Assembly: GCF_900113135.1 (NCBI RefSeq)
Contig: NZ_FOOH01000010.1
Location: 93,519 to 157,518, forward strand
Source of the DNA: Salegentibacter agarivorans
GTDB taxonomy: Bacteria > Bacteroidota > Bacteroidia > Flavobacteriales > Flavobacteriaceae
DNA: 64,000 bases
Reading direction: 5' to 3'
The position numbers were made by a program, and so were the translations under genes. The notes under the pieces are model-generated. The model searched no databases. It was not told the origin of the DNA and saw nothing but the letters and a program-made list of their open reading frames with translations. Shown here one piece after another: positions 54,015-63,530 of this stretch. Position 1 is the first letter of the stretch. The number at the start of each line of letters is the position of its first letter.

Positions 54015-55742
54015 ATGTCATTTCAAATAAAGAAGCAATCAACTAAATATGATGTCTGCATAGTAGGCTCGGGTGCTGGTGGCGGTATGGCGGCCAAACT
54101 ACTTGCTGATGCCGGGTTTAAAATAGCATTGCTGGAAGCGGGACCAGATTTTGATCCTGCTAACAAAGAACAGCGCACCCAACTTAGGTGGCCCTGGGAG
54201 TCTCCACGTAGAGGAGCTTCTACTACAAGGCCTTTTGGAGATTTCGATATGGCCTATGGTGGCTGGGAATTAGAAGGGGAGCCCTATACCCAAAATGCAA
54301 ATACAGAATTTGCCTGGTTTAGATCAAGGATGTTAGGTGGAAGAACCAACCATTGGGGGCGTATTTCTCTTCGCTTTGGTCCCCTGGATTTTAAACGAAA
54401 GGATTTTGATGGAAAAGGTGATAACTGGCCAATAGTTTACGAAGACGTAAAACCATATTACGATAAAGTAGATAAATTAATTGGGGTTTTTGGGACTAAA
54501 GAAAATATACCAAACGAACCAGATGGGTTCTTTTTACCACCTCCAAAGCCCAGATTACACGAGTTATACATCAAAAAAGGGGCTAATAAAGCAGGAGTTC
54601 CTATGATTCCTTCTCGCTTATCTATACTCACAAAACCGGTGAATAAGGAGCGTGGCGCATGCTTTTTTTGTAACCAGTGTTCCCGTTCCTGTATGGCTTA
54701 TGCCGATTTTTCTTCTTCATCTGTTTTAGTGAAACCAGCTGTAAAAACTGGTAATGTAGACCTCTATGTAAATGCCATGGTTAGAGAAGTCTTAACCAAT
54801 GGGGAAGGGGAAGCTACCGGGGTTTCTTATATAGATAAAGACGATCTAAGAGATTACGAAATCAAAGCAAAAGTAGTAATCTTAGCCGCTAGCGCCTGTA
54901 GTTCGGCACGTATTTTACTTAATTCAAAATCGGCACAGCACCCTAACGGACTGGCAAATTCCAGCGGAGTGGTAGGGAAGTACCTTCACGATTCAACGGG
55001 ATCTTCCAGGATGGGATTTATTCCCCAACTGGTAGATAGAGAACGTTATAATGAAGACGGCGTAGGCGGAATGCACCTTTATACACCATGGTGGCTAAAC
55101 GATAGTAAAGACCTTGGTTTTACTCGTGGATATCATATTGAATATTGGGGCGGAATGAGTATGCCTGCTTATGGATTTGGGTTTAATACCCAGGCCTTAA
55201 AAGAAATTACCGGTGATACTTCACGAAATGCTTATGGCACGGGCCTCAAAAAAGATGTAAAAAAATTCTATGGAGCTACCTTTGGAATGGCCGGACGTGG
55301 AGAAAGTATTCCACGAAAAGAAAATTATTGCGAAATTGATTCAAATACAGTAGATAAGTATGGAATCCCGGTGCTAAAATTCAATTACAGCTGGTCTGAT
55401 GAAGAAGTAAAACAAGCCAGGCATATGCAAGATACTTTTGAAGAGGTGATGCATAATATGGGCGCAGTTCCATTAGGGGACAAGCCTGGAAAAGAAAAAA
55501 ATTACGGACTAGAAAATCCTGGAAAGATTATCCACGAAGTGGGAACCACAAGGATGGGTAAAGATCCTAAAAGTTCTGTTGTAAATGAATTTAACCAGGC
55601 GCACGATGTACCTAATTTATTTGTTATGGACGGCGGTCCCTTTGTATCCCAGGCAGATAAGAATCCAACCTGGACGATCCTGGCACTGGCCTGGCGTGCT
55701 ACTGATTATTTGACCGAACAGCTTAAAAAAGGGAATTTATAA
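54015..55742 (+). CDS. GMC-family flavin oxidoreductase with cysteine cluster
   Basis: A 575-residue GMC-type FAD enzyme. The dinucleotide loop is DVCIVGSGAGGGMAAK (about 14-29), then MLGGRTNHWGRIS, and the C-terminus has HEVGTTRMGKDP with the catalytic His and KNPTWTILALAWRATDYL with the partner Asn. Four Cys at 216, 219, 222 and 226 (C-x2-C-x2-C-x3-C) match the iron-sulfur site of periplasmic sugar dehydrogenases such as FAD-glucose dehydrogenase and glucoside 3-dehydrogenase. It has no leader of its own and could be exported with its small subunit, encoded 11 bases downstream. It would oxidise a sugar hydroxyl, possibly C3 of mannosides. Confidence 0.88.
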   Translation: MSFQIKKQSTKYDVCIVGSGAGGGMAAKLLADAGFKIALLEAGPDFDPANKEQRTQLRWPWESPRRGASTTRPFGDFDMAYGGWELEGEPYTQNANTEFAWFRSRMLGGRTNHWGRISLRFGPLDFKRKDFDGKGDNWPIVYEDVKPYYDKVDKLIGVFGTKENIPNEPDGFFLPPPKPRLHELYIKKGANKAGVPMIPSRLSILTKPVNKERGACFFCNQCSRSCMAYADFSSSSVLVKPAVKTGNVDLYVNAMVREVLTNGEGEATGVSYIDKDDLRDYEIKAKVVILAASACSSARILLNSKSAQHPNGLANSSGVVGKYLHDSTGSSRMGFIPQLVDRERYNEDGVGGMHLYTPWWLNDSKDLGFTRGYHIEYWGGMSMPAYGFGFNTQALKEITGDTSRNAYGTGLKKDVKKFYGATFGMAGRGESIPRKENYCEIDSNTVDKYGIPVLKFNYSWSDEEVKQARHMQDTFEEVMHNMGAVPLGDKPGKEKNYGLENPGKIIHEVGTTRMGKDPKSSVVNEFNQAHDVPNLFVMDGGPFVSQADKNPTWTILALAWRATDYLTEQLKKGNL

Positions 55743-55753
55743 AATTTATAATT

Positions 55754-56452
55754 ATGGATAGAAGGGAATCACTAAAAGCACTGGTTCTGGGAGGCGTAGG
55801 CTCTAGCTTGTTCCTTAGCAGTTGTGTGACCGATAAAAAATCACCTATTGCTGCAGGAGATATAATTGAAGAAAGAGAGGGGTACGGAAGAACTCCGGCG
55901 GAAGAGGAAAGAGATGAAGATTTATATTCTGAGACATTTTTCTCTGAAGAAGAGATGGCTACTATTTCTATATTATCAGATATTATTATTCCTGAAGATG
56001 AAGAATCGGTTTCCGCTACTGAAGCAGGCGTACCGGAATTCATCGAGTTTATTGTAAAAGACATTCCCGAGCATCAAATTCCAATGCGTGGTGGTTTAAT
56101 GTGGATTAATAGGGAAAGCAATAAACGTTTTGAAGCAGCTTTCAATGAGATTTCAAAAGAAAATCAAATGGAAATTATAGATAACATGGCTTACCCCAGA
56201 GCTTTTGAAGAAAATTCTCCAGGCCCTGTATTTTTTAGGAATATCAGGAACCTGGTAGTTACCGGCTACTTTACAAGTGAGCCCGGATTTAAATATCTCG
56301 ATTATCGCGGGAATACTCCCAATGTTTGGGACGGTGTCCCAGCGCATGTGCTTGAGAAACACGGAATGAAATACGATGAAGATTTATTAAAAGTAGCTAT
56401 GGATCCAGTGACTAGAAATGAGGTAATGGATTGGAACAAATACGAAGTTTAA
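55754..56452 (+). CDS. Gluconate 2-dehydrogenase subunit 3-like small subunit
   Basis: A 232-residue partner of the GMC enzyme. The leader DRRESLKALVLGGVGSSLFLSSC combines a twin-arginine pattern with a lipobox Cys, so the complex is probably anchored at the periplasmic face. The body has the family features EEEMATISILSDIIIPEDEESVSATEAGVPEFIEFIV and YFTSEPGFKYLDYRGNTPNVWDG. Such subunits guide the catalytic subunit through the Tat system. The usual third subunit, a c-type cytochrome (CxxCH), is not found nearby. Confidence 0.88.
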   Translation: MDRRESLKALVLGGVGSSLFLSSCVTDKKSPIAAGDIIEEREGYGRTPAEEERDEDLYSETFFSEEEMATISILSDIIIPEDEESVSATEAGVPEFIEFIVKDIPEHQIPMRGGLMWINRESNKRFEAAFNEISKENQMEIIDNMAYPRAFEENSPGPVFFRNIRNLVVTGYFTSEPGFKYLDYRGNTPNVWDGVPAHVLEKHGMKYDEDLLKVAMDPVTRNEVMDWNKYEV

Positions 56453-56458
56453 ATTAAA

Positions 56459-57493
56459 ATGCTAAAGATGAAAAATTCTTATAGAAACCTTTTATTATTG
56501 ATGTTTGCAGCGCTTGCCGTTACAAGTTGCAAAATGAATGCAGAAGATAATAAAGAAAAAGAAGAGAAAACAGAAGAAGAAATTGTTCAAAACAATAATC
56601 CCGTCTTTCCCGGTTGGTATGCCGATCCTGAAGGAATCGTTTTTGATGATAAATACTGGATCTTTCCTACTTATTCTGCTCCTTACGAGGAACAGGTATT
56701 TCTTGATGCTTTTTCTTCAAAAGACCTCGTAAACTGGGAGAAACACGAAAGAATAATTGATACTGCTGAAGTGAAGTGGGCTAACCGGGCTATGTGGGCT
56801 CCTGCTATTATTAAAAAAGATAAAGATTATTTCCTGTTTTTTGGAGCTAACGATATTCAAAGTGATGAAGAGCTTGGAGGTATTGGTGTAGCTAAAGCTT
56901 CCAGTCCAGCAGGGCCCTACAAAGATCATTTGGGGAAACCTTTAATTGGAAAATTCCATAACGGCGCCCAGCCTATAGACCAATTTGTTTTTGAAGACGA
57001 TGGAGAATATTATATGTTCTACGGGGGTTGGCAACACTGTAACGTAGCAAAATTAAATGATGATTTCACCGGGTTCAAAACTTTTGAAGATGGTGAAACT
57101 TTTAAGGAAGTGACCCCGGAGGGTTACGTAGAGGGACCGTTTATGTTTAAGCGAGATGGAAAATATTATTTCATGTGGTCTGAAGGTGGCTGGACCGGTC
57201 CAGATTACAGCGTAGCTTATGCCATTGCCGACTCACCTACCGGCCCTTTTAAAAGAATTGGCACAATATTACAACAGGATCCAGAGATTGCCAATGGTGC
57301 CGGGCATCACTCGGTAATAAAAACACCAGGTAAAGATGATTATTATATTGTGTACCACCGCCGTCCGGGAGGGGAAACCGCACGTGACTCCAGGATGACC
57401 TGTATAGATAGAATGTATTTTGATGAAAATGGGTATATAAAATCAGTAGTTATTACTCACGAGGGAGTTAAACCAAATCCAATAAATAAATAA
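56459..57493 (+). CDS. GH43-like five-bladed propeller glycosidase lipoprotein
   Basis: A 344-residue lipoprotein (leader ends ALAVTSC) with a GH43/GH-F-clan propeller. The base Asp is in FPGWYADPEGIVF, the pKa-modulating Asp in QPIDQFVFEDDG and the acid Glu in EGYVEGPFMFKRDGKYY; NGAGHHSVIK supplies the usual His. Known GH43 activities are arabinofuranosidase, xylosidase and galactofuranosidase/galactosidase. In a fungal-mannan locus removal of a furanose or galactose cap is plausible. An ATG at 56468 is an alternative start. It lies 6 bases after the small-subunit gene. Confidence 0.82.
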   Translation: MLKMKNSYRNLLLLMFAALAVTSCKMNAEDNKEKEEKTEEEIVQNNNPVFPGWYADPEGIVFDDKYWIFPTYSAPYEEQVFLDAFSSKDLVNWEKHERIIDTAEVKWANRAMWAPAIIKKDKDYFLFFGANDIQSDEELGGIGVAKASSPAGPYKDHLGKPLIGKFHNGAQPIDQFVFEDDGEYYMFYGGWQHCNVAKLNDDFTGFKTFEDGETFKEVTPEGYVEGPFMFKRDGKYYFMWSEGGWTGPDYSVAYAIADSPTGPFKRIGTILQQDPEIANGAGHHSVIKTPGKDDYYIVYHRRPGGETARDSRMTCIDRMYFDENGYIKSVVITHEGVKPNPINK

Positions 57494-57504
57494 AATATTA
57501 CTAT

Positions 57505-59799
57505 ATGAAAACTAATTTTTTTGTCCTTGCGTTTTGCTTTTTTGCAACGTTTGTCAATGCACAGGACTATCTTGTAGAAAAGGTTGAAAACCCTGTAGAT
57601 TGGGTAAAACCGTTAATGGGAACAGATTCTAAGCCAAGCATGTCAAATGGGAATGTGTACCCGGCCATTGCGCGGCCCTGGGGAATGAATTTTTGGACTC
57701 CACAAACCGGTAAAATGGGTCATGGTTGGGCCTACCAGTATACTGCCGATAAATTGCGCGGATTTAAACAAACGCACCAACCCTCACCATGGATGAACGA
57801 TTATGGCCAGTTTGCTATTATGCCCATAACCGGAAAAATTCGTTTCAATGAAGACACCCGGGCCAGTTGGTTTTCACATAAATCTGAAAAAGTAAATCCG
57901 CACTATTATAGCGTATATCTTGCCGATCATGATATAACTACCGAAATTACCCCAACATCAAGAGCTGCCCGTTTCCGCTTTACTTTTCCGGAATCTGATA
58001 GTTCGCATGTTGTTATAGATGCATTGGATATGGGTTCTTATGTAAAGGTTATTCCTGAAGAAAACAAAATAATTGGGTATACCACTAAAAATAGTGGAGG
58101 AGTACCAGATAATTTCAGGAACTATTTCATTATAGAATTCGATAAAAAGTTTACCGCTTCGCATACCTTTAGTGGTGAAGAAATTTCAGAAGACCTGGAA
58201 GTTGAGGCTGAACACGTTGGGAGTGTGATCAGTTTTAAAACTGAAAAAGGGGAAGTTATTAATGCAAAGGTAGCTTCATCGTTTATAAGTTATGATCAGG
58301 CCGAATTGAACCTGAAAGAAATAGGAAATGACGATTTTGAAACCGTAAAAGAAAAAGGTCGCAAAGAATGGAATAAGGAACTTTCCAGAATTAAAGTGGA
58401 AGGTGGAACTCCAGATGAAGTAGCAACATTCTATTCTGCTTTGTACCGTTCCTTACTTTTTCCACGAAAATTTTATGAATATAATGCTGAAGGCGAAGTA
58501 GTGCATTATAGCCCGTATAACGGGGAAGTTTTACCTGGTTATATGTTTACCGATACCGGTTTTTGGGATACCTTTCGCTCTTTATTTCCATTCTTAAATT
58601 TAATGTACCCCGAACTAAATGCTAATATCCAAAAAGGTCTTGCTAATGCTTACAAAGAAAGCGGTTGGTTGCCAGAATGGGCGAGCCCGGGTCTTAGGAA
58701 TATTATGGTAGGAAATAACTCGGCCTCAGTTGTTGCAGATGCTTATTTAAAAACCGATGGGAAGTTTGATTATGATATCGATTTATTATATGAAGCACTT
58801 CTAAATGGAGCAAATAATGAAGGGCCAATGACTGCCGTAGGCCGTGCCGGCGCTGAATATTATAAAGATCTGGGTTATGTTCCTTATGATGTTGGTATTA
58901 ATGAAAATGCCGCCAGAACTTTAGAATATGCGTATGACGATTTTGCTATATATCAACTGGCAAAAAAACTGAATCGCCCTAAAGAAGAAATTGAACTTTA
59001 TAAAGAACGAAGTCTTAATTACAAAAAACTTTATGATCCGGAAACTAAACTAATGCGTGGTAAGAAAGAGAACGGGGAGTTTGTAGAAGATTTTAATCCG
59101 TTTAAATGGGGAGATGCATTTACTGAAGGTAACAGCTGGCATTACTCCTGGTCAGTATTTCACGATCCACAGGGATTAATCGATCTAATGGGAGGTAAAA
59201 AAGAATTTGTAGATCAATTAGATAAAGTATTTGAAATGCCACCGGTTTTTGATGAAAGTTATTACGGTGGGGTTATCCATGAAATCCGGGAAATGCAAGT
59301 TGCCGATATGGGGCAATATGCACACGGAAATCAGCCAATTCAGCATATGATTTACCTATATAATTATGCCGGGGAACCGTGGAAAGCTCAATATTGGGTT
59401 CGAGAAACTATGGATAGAATGTACCAACCTACACCAGATGGTTATTGCGGCGATGAAGATAATGGACAAACTTCAGCATGGTATGTATTTTCTGCAATGG
59501 GCTTCTATCCTGTCGCCCCGGCTACAGATGAATACGTAATGGGTGCTCCGCTTTTCAAAAAAGTAACTGTAAAACTTGAAAATGGAAATGAGCTTATTAT
59601 TAATGCTCCTCAAAATAGTGATTCCAACAAGTATATTCAGAAAATGGAATTAAACGGCAAAAATTACACAAAGAATTATTTAAGTCATAAGGAACTTATG
59701 AAAGGCGCGGTAATCGATATAGAAATGGGTGATACCCCTAATAAGAATCGAGGGACTAAAAAATCAGATTTCCCGTATTCTTTGACTAATGAATTATAA
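57505..59799 (+). CDS. GH92 alpha-mannosidase (copy 2)
   Basis: A 764-residue exported GH92 enzyme (leader ends FVNAQ, not a lipoprotein). N-terminal domain: WVKPLMGTDSKPSMSNGNVYPAIARPWGMNFW, which differs from the SHGNTFPGA type of many relatives. The helical domain has GFWDTFRSLFPFL, LEYAYDDFAIYQLAK, TEGNSWHYSW with the candidate acid Glu (about 540), HGNQPIQHMIYLYNY and GDEDNGQTSAWYVFSAMGFYPVAP with the base Asp. The Gln-His after HGNQPI differs from the other two copies. It is 11 bases after the GH43-like gene. Confidence 0.93.
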   Translation: MKTNFFVLAFCFFATFVNAQDYLVEKVENPVDWVKPLMGTDSKPSMSNGNVYPAIARPWGMNFWTPQTGKMGHGWAYQYTADKLRGFKQTHQPSPWMNDYGQFAIMPITGKIRFNEDTRASWFSHKSEKVNPHYYSVYLADHDITTEITPTSRAARFRFTFPESDSSHVVIDALDMGSYVKVIPEENKIIGYTTKNSGGVPDNFRNYFIIEFDKKFTASHTFSGEEISEDLEVEAEHVGSVISFKTEKGEVINAKVASSFISYDQAELNLKEIGNDDFETVKEKGRKEWNKELSRIKVEGGTPDEVATFYSALYRSLLFPRKFYEYNAEGEVVHYSPYNGEVLPGYMFTDTGFWDTFRSLFPFLNLMYPELNANIQKGLANAYKESGWLPEWASPGLRNIMVGNNSASVVADAYLKTDGKFDYDIDLLYEALLNGANNEGPMTAVGRAGAEYYKDLGYVPYDVGINENAARTLEYAYDDFAIYQLAKKLNRPKEEIELYKERSLNYKKLYDPETKLMRGKKENGEFVEDFNPFKWGDAFTEGNSWHYSWSVFHDPQGLIDLMGGKKEFVDQLDKVFEMPPVFDESYYGGVIHEIREMQVADMGQYAHGNQPIQHMIYLYNYAGEPWKAQYWVRETMDRMYQPTPDGYCGDEDNGQTSAWYVFSAMGFYPVAPATDEYVMGAPLFKKVTVKLENGNELIINAPQNSDSNKYIQKMELNGKNYTKNYLSHKELMKGAVIDIEMGDTPNKNRGTKKSDFPYSLTNEL

Positions 59800-59840
59800 T
59801 ATGTGAGATGAAGCTTTCAATCTACATAAATTAAAAAAGA

Positions 59841-62210
59841 ATGAAATTCAACAATAATTTTATTACTTCAACAGGAGCATTTTTAATGTTCCTGTTGTTT
59901 TTTTCCTGCGGGAAAGAAGAAAAAACCACTCAAGCGAATAATTTATCTTCTAAGGATGATATAAAAGATCTCGCTCAATTTGTAGATCCTATGATTGGTA
60001 CAGCCAAAATGGCACATACTTATCCTGGCGCTACGGTGCCTTTTGGAAGCGTGCAATTAAGTCCAGATACCGATACCATTCCTTACGCGGTAGATGGCAA
60101 ATACAACCCCGATGTTTATAAATATTGCGCGGGTTACCAGTATGATGATTCTACGATTGTTGGTTTTAGTCATACCCATTTTAGCGGGACCGGCCATTCC
60201 GATTTGGGTGATTTCTTAATAATGCCCACCACAGGAGAATTAAAATTGAATCCTGGAACAGAAACCAATCCCGATAGCGGTTATCGTTCCCGTTTTTCCC
60301 ACGAAAAAGAAACAGCCGAAGCTGGATATTATAAAGTTTTATTAGAAGATTATAATATTGAAGCTGAAATGACTGCTTCAACTCGTGTAGGAATGCACCG
60401 TTACACTTTTGCAGATAAAGAAGAGGCGCATGTAATCCTGGATTTAATGTCTGGTATTTATAATTACGACGATAAAAATGTATGGACCTTTGTTAGGGTA
60501 GAAAACGACACCTTAATAACAGGATTTAGACAAACCAATGGCTGGGCTAGAACACGTAAAGTGTTCTTTGCAATGAGCTTTGATAAGCCAATAAAAAATT
60601 ACGGGCGGGCACGCTACGATAAACAACCTTATAATGGTTTCTGGAGGAAGTTTGATCAGGATGAGAATTTCCCGGAAATAGCAGGAGAAAAAATCAGGAT
60701 GTATTTTGATTTTGATATGGAAGCCGAAGAAAAACTTCAAATTAAACTGGCAATTTCCCCGGTAAGTTCAGAAGGAGCGCTTAATAATATGAAGGCTGAA
60801 ATTCCACATTGGGATTTTGATAAAGTTAAAAATGATGCTCGCGAGCAGTGGAATAAAGAATTAAATAAAGTAGTGGTAGATGCTGAAAATGATGCTGAAA
60901 TGACCAACTTTTACACCGCTATGTATCACTCATTTTTGGGCCCAACCGAATATATGGATGTGGATGGAAAATACCGCGGGATAGATATGAATATTCACCA
61001 GGCAGAAAATTTTGTCAATTATACCAGTTTTTCACTTTGGGATACGTACCGGGCTTTACATCCGCTGTTTAATATTTTACAACCCGAGCGTAATAGCAAT
61101 ATGGTAGAAGCAATGCTGGCACATTATGACCAAAGTGTTCATAAAATGCTACCGGTTTGGTCACATTATGCCAATGAGAACTGGTGTATGATTGGTTATC
61201 ACAGCGCTTCGGTAATCTCTGATGCGATAGTTAAAGGCAATACTGGTTTTGATGAAGAACGTGCTTTAGAGGCGATGGTACAAACTGCAAAAACTGGGTA
61301 TTACGATGGCCTGGAGTACTATATGGAAAAAGGATATGTTCCTGAAGATAAAAATGGTGCTTCAGTATCTAAAACCCTGGAATATGCTTACGATGATTGG
61401 GCCATTGCTCAAGCCGCTAAAAAATTAGGAAACCAGGAAGTTTTTGAAGAATTCAGCAAAAGATCTGAAAATTATAAAAATGTTTATGATTCGGCATCTG
61501 GCTTTATGCGCCCAAAATTGGATAATGGTGAATTTAAAAAGGAATTTGATGCTCTAGATACACACGGGCAGGGATTTATTGAAGGAAATGCCTGGAATTA
61601 TAGTCTCTATGTTCCACATCAGCCGGCCGAAATGATTGAGATGATGGGCGGAAAGCAACAATTCTCCCAACATTTAGATTCTTTGTTTTCAATGGAATTA
61701 CCCGATAAATATTTTGAAAACACAGAAGATATTTCGCGTGAAGGAATAATTGGCAATTATGTACATGGAAACGAGCCATCGCACCATGTTGCTTATTTAT
61801 ACAATTGGACCGATACTCCCTGGAAATCTCAGGATAAAATAAGAATGATTCTCAAAGATCAATACCAAACCGGTGCAGATGGTTTAGGTGGAAATGATGA
61901 TTTTGGCCAAATGAGCGCCTGGTATATTTTCAGTAGTTTTGGTTTTTATCCAGTAGCACCCGGCTCTACAGAATACGCGTTAGGGAGTCCGGCTATTAAT
62001 AGGGCAACAATAAATCTGGATAATGGGAATACTTTTACAGTAATTGCCAATAACCAGTCTGCAGAAAATGTATTTGTTTCAAAGGTAGAACTTAATGGAG
62101 AGGTCCTAAAAGAGCCTTTTATAGACCATACAGATATTATGGACGGAGGAGAATTAAAATTTTATATGAGTAGCGAGCCAAATAAAGAAATTTACAGAGA
62201 AAATAAGTAG
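59841..62210 (+). CDS. GH92 alpha-mannosidase lipoprotein (copy 3)
   Basis: A 789-residue GH92 enzyme (leader ends LLFFSC). N-terminal domain: VDPMIGTAKMAHTYPGATVPFGSVQLSPDT and GFSHTHFSGTGHSDLGDF, the standard form. The helical domain has FSLWDTYRALHPLFNI, LEYAYDDWAIAQAAK, IEGNAWNYSL with the candidate acid Glu581, HGNEPSHHVAYLYNW (642 onward) and NDDFGQMSAWYIFSSFGFYPVAP with the base Asp at about 687. It is the most canonical of the three GH92 copies. The permease gene starts 3 bases after its stop. Confidence 0.94.
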   Translation: MKFNNNFITSTGAFLMFLLFFSCGKEEKTTQANNLSSKDDIKDLAQFVDPMIGTAKMAHTYPGATVPFGSVQLSPDTDTIPYAVDGKYNPDVYKYCAGYQYDDSTIVGFSHTHFSGTGHSDLGDFLIMPTTGELKLNPGTETNPDSGYRSRFSHEKETAEAGYYKVLLEDYNIEAEMTASTRVGMHRYTFADKEEAHVILDLMSGIYNYDDKNVWTFVRVENDTLITGFRQTNGWARTRKVFFAMSFDKPIKNYGRARYDKQPYNGFWRKFDQDENFPEIAGEKIRMYFDFDMEAEEKLQIKLAISPVSSEGALNNMKAEIPHWDFDKVKNDAREQWNKELNKVVVDAENDAEMTNFYTAMYHSFLGPTEYMDVDGKYRGIDMNIHQAENFVNYTSFSLWDTYRALHPLFNILQPERNSNMVEAMLAHYDQSVHKMLPVWSHYANENWCMIGYHSASVISDAIVKGNTGFDEERALEAMVQTAKTGYYDGLEYYMEKGYVPEDKNGASVSKTLEYAYDDWAIAQAAKKLGNQEVFEEFSKRSENYKNVYDSASGFMRPKLDNGEFKKEFDALDTHGQGFIEGNAWNYSLYVPHQPAEMIEMMGGKQQFSQHLDSLFSMELPDKYFENTEDISREGIIGNYVHGNEPSHHVAYLYNWTDTPWKSQDKIRMILKDQYQTGADGLGGNDDFGQMSAWYIFSSFGFYPVAPGSTEYALGSPAINRATINLDNGNTFTVIANNQSAENVFVSKVELNGEVLKEPFIDHTDIMDGGELKFYMSSEPNKEIYRENK

Positions 62211-62213
62211 AAC

Positions 62214-63530
62214 ATGAATCAAAAGAAATCTTATCGTACAGCTTTTATATTTGTTACTATCCTCTTTTTTCTTTGGGGTTTTATTACCGTGCTGGTAGAT
62301 TCACTTATACCAAGATTAAGAGAAGTTTTTACCCTTTCTTATTTCCAGGCAGGGATGGTACAATTTGCATTCTTTGGCGCATATTTTTTACTTTCTATAC
62401 CTGCAGGATATATTTTATCAAAAATTGGATATAAAAAAGGAATTATTTTAGGTTTGGTTACTATGGCTGTTGGCTGCTTACTTTTTTACCCTGCAGCTTC
62501 CTATCGTATCTTCGGAATTTTTATGTTTGGGTATTTTACCCTCGCAGCCGGGATTACCATATTGCAGGTAGCAGCAAATCCTTATGTTACTATTTTAGGT
62601 CCTGAAAAAACAGCTTCGAGCCGACTTAATCTATCACAGGCTTTTAATTCCCTGGGTACGGCAATTGCACCAGCTTTAGGAGCTTTATTCATTCTTCAGG
62701 ATAAAGTGAAAACTACTGCCGAGATTGAAGCCCTGGATCCTACTGCGCAAACAAGCTATTATATTTCTGAAGCCTCTGCTGTGCAAACACCTTTCCTTGG
62801 TATTGCCGCTTTTATAATAATAATTGCAATTGTTTTCTTTTTTGTAAATCTCCCCAAAGTTGGAGATAAAGAAGCTTCTAATGATTACCGGGGAGTTTTA
62901 AAGAATCGAAACTTAATCCTGGGAGCTATTGGCCTTTTCTGTTATGTAGGGGCAGAAGTTGCATTAGGAAGTTATATGGTAAATTATTTTTTAAGTCTTG
63001 ATTTGGCTGAAACTGTAAGAGAAACATCTTTTATGCGCACCATAGCAAGCTGGATTTTAAGCACTGGTATTTCAGCGTCAAGTGATATGGCGGTAGTTGG
63101 TGTTTTTGTGACCTTCTACTGGACAGGAGCTATGATAGGAAGGTTTATTGGTTCTTATTTAACCACTATTTTTAACCCGGCGCGGGTTTTAAGTGTATTT
63201 GCAGTAGGAGCAATAAGTATGATACTTATATCTACCTTTTCGGTAGGTCTTGTAGCTATGTGGACGATTATTGCCGTGGGCTTATTTAATTCTATTATGT
63301 TCCCAACAATTTTTAGCCTTGCTTTAGACGGCTTGGGAGATGATAAAGCCCAGGGGTCAGGTGTACTTTGTACAATGATAGTTGGAGGCGCGATTATACC
63401 ACCGGCTTATGGATTTTTAACCGACTCCTATAGCTTTAAAATTGCCTTAATTTTAGTGATGATCTGTTATGCTTATATATTTTATTATGCCTGGACTAAC
63501 AAAAGGAGAGCAGTTATAATGAATAATTAA
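62214..63530 (+). CDS. FucP-type sugar:proton symporter (MFS)
   Basis: A 438-residue inner-membrane permease with about 12 hydrophobic helices. Family signs of the fucose/glucose-galactose MFS group are TILFFLWGFITVLVDSLIPRLREVF, QFAFFGAYFLLSIPAG, LQVAANPYVTILGP and NLSQAFNSLGTAIAPALG. It should carry free mannose (or a related monosaccharide) into the cytoplasm for the ROK kinase encoded 8 kb upstream in the same direction. It is 3 bases after GH92 and is the last gene of the locus. Confidence 0.92.
   Translation: MNQKKSYRTAFIFVTILFFLWGFITVLVDSLIPRLREVFTLSYFQAGMVQFAFFGAYFLLSIPAGYILSKIGYKKGIILGLVTMAVGCLLFYPAASYRIFGIFMFGYFTLAAGITILQVAANPYVTILGPEKTASSRLNLSQAFNSLGTAIAPALGALFILQDKVKTTAEIEALDPTAQTSYYISEASAVQTPFLGIAAFIIIIAIVFFFVNLPKVGDKEASNDYRGVLKNRNLILGAIGLFCYVGAEVALGSYMVNYFLSLDLAETVRETSFMRTIASWILSTGISASSDMAVVGVFVTFYWTGAMIGRFIGSYLTTIFNPARVLSVFAVGAISMILISTFSVGLVAMWTIIAVGLFNSIMFPTIFSLALDGLGDDKAQGSGVLCTMIVGGAIIPPAYGFLTDSYSFKIALILVMICYAYIFYYAWTNKRRAVIMNN

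Noticed and set aside
59324..61775. Gln in HGNQP of two GH92 copies taken as loss of the catalytic acid (mannose-phosphate uncapping type)
   Set aside because: Spacing to the base Asp places the acid in the E(G/A)N(A/S)W motif, where all three copies keep Glu; the HGN(E/Q)P site is more likely part of the acceptor site.
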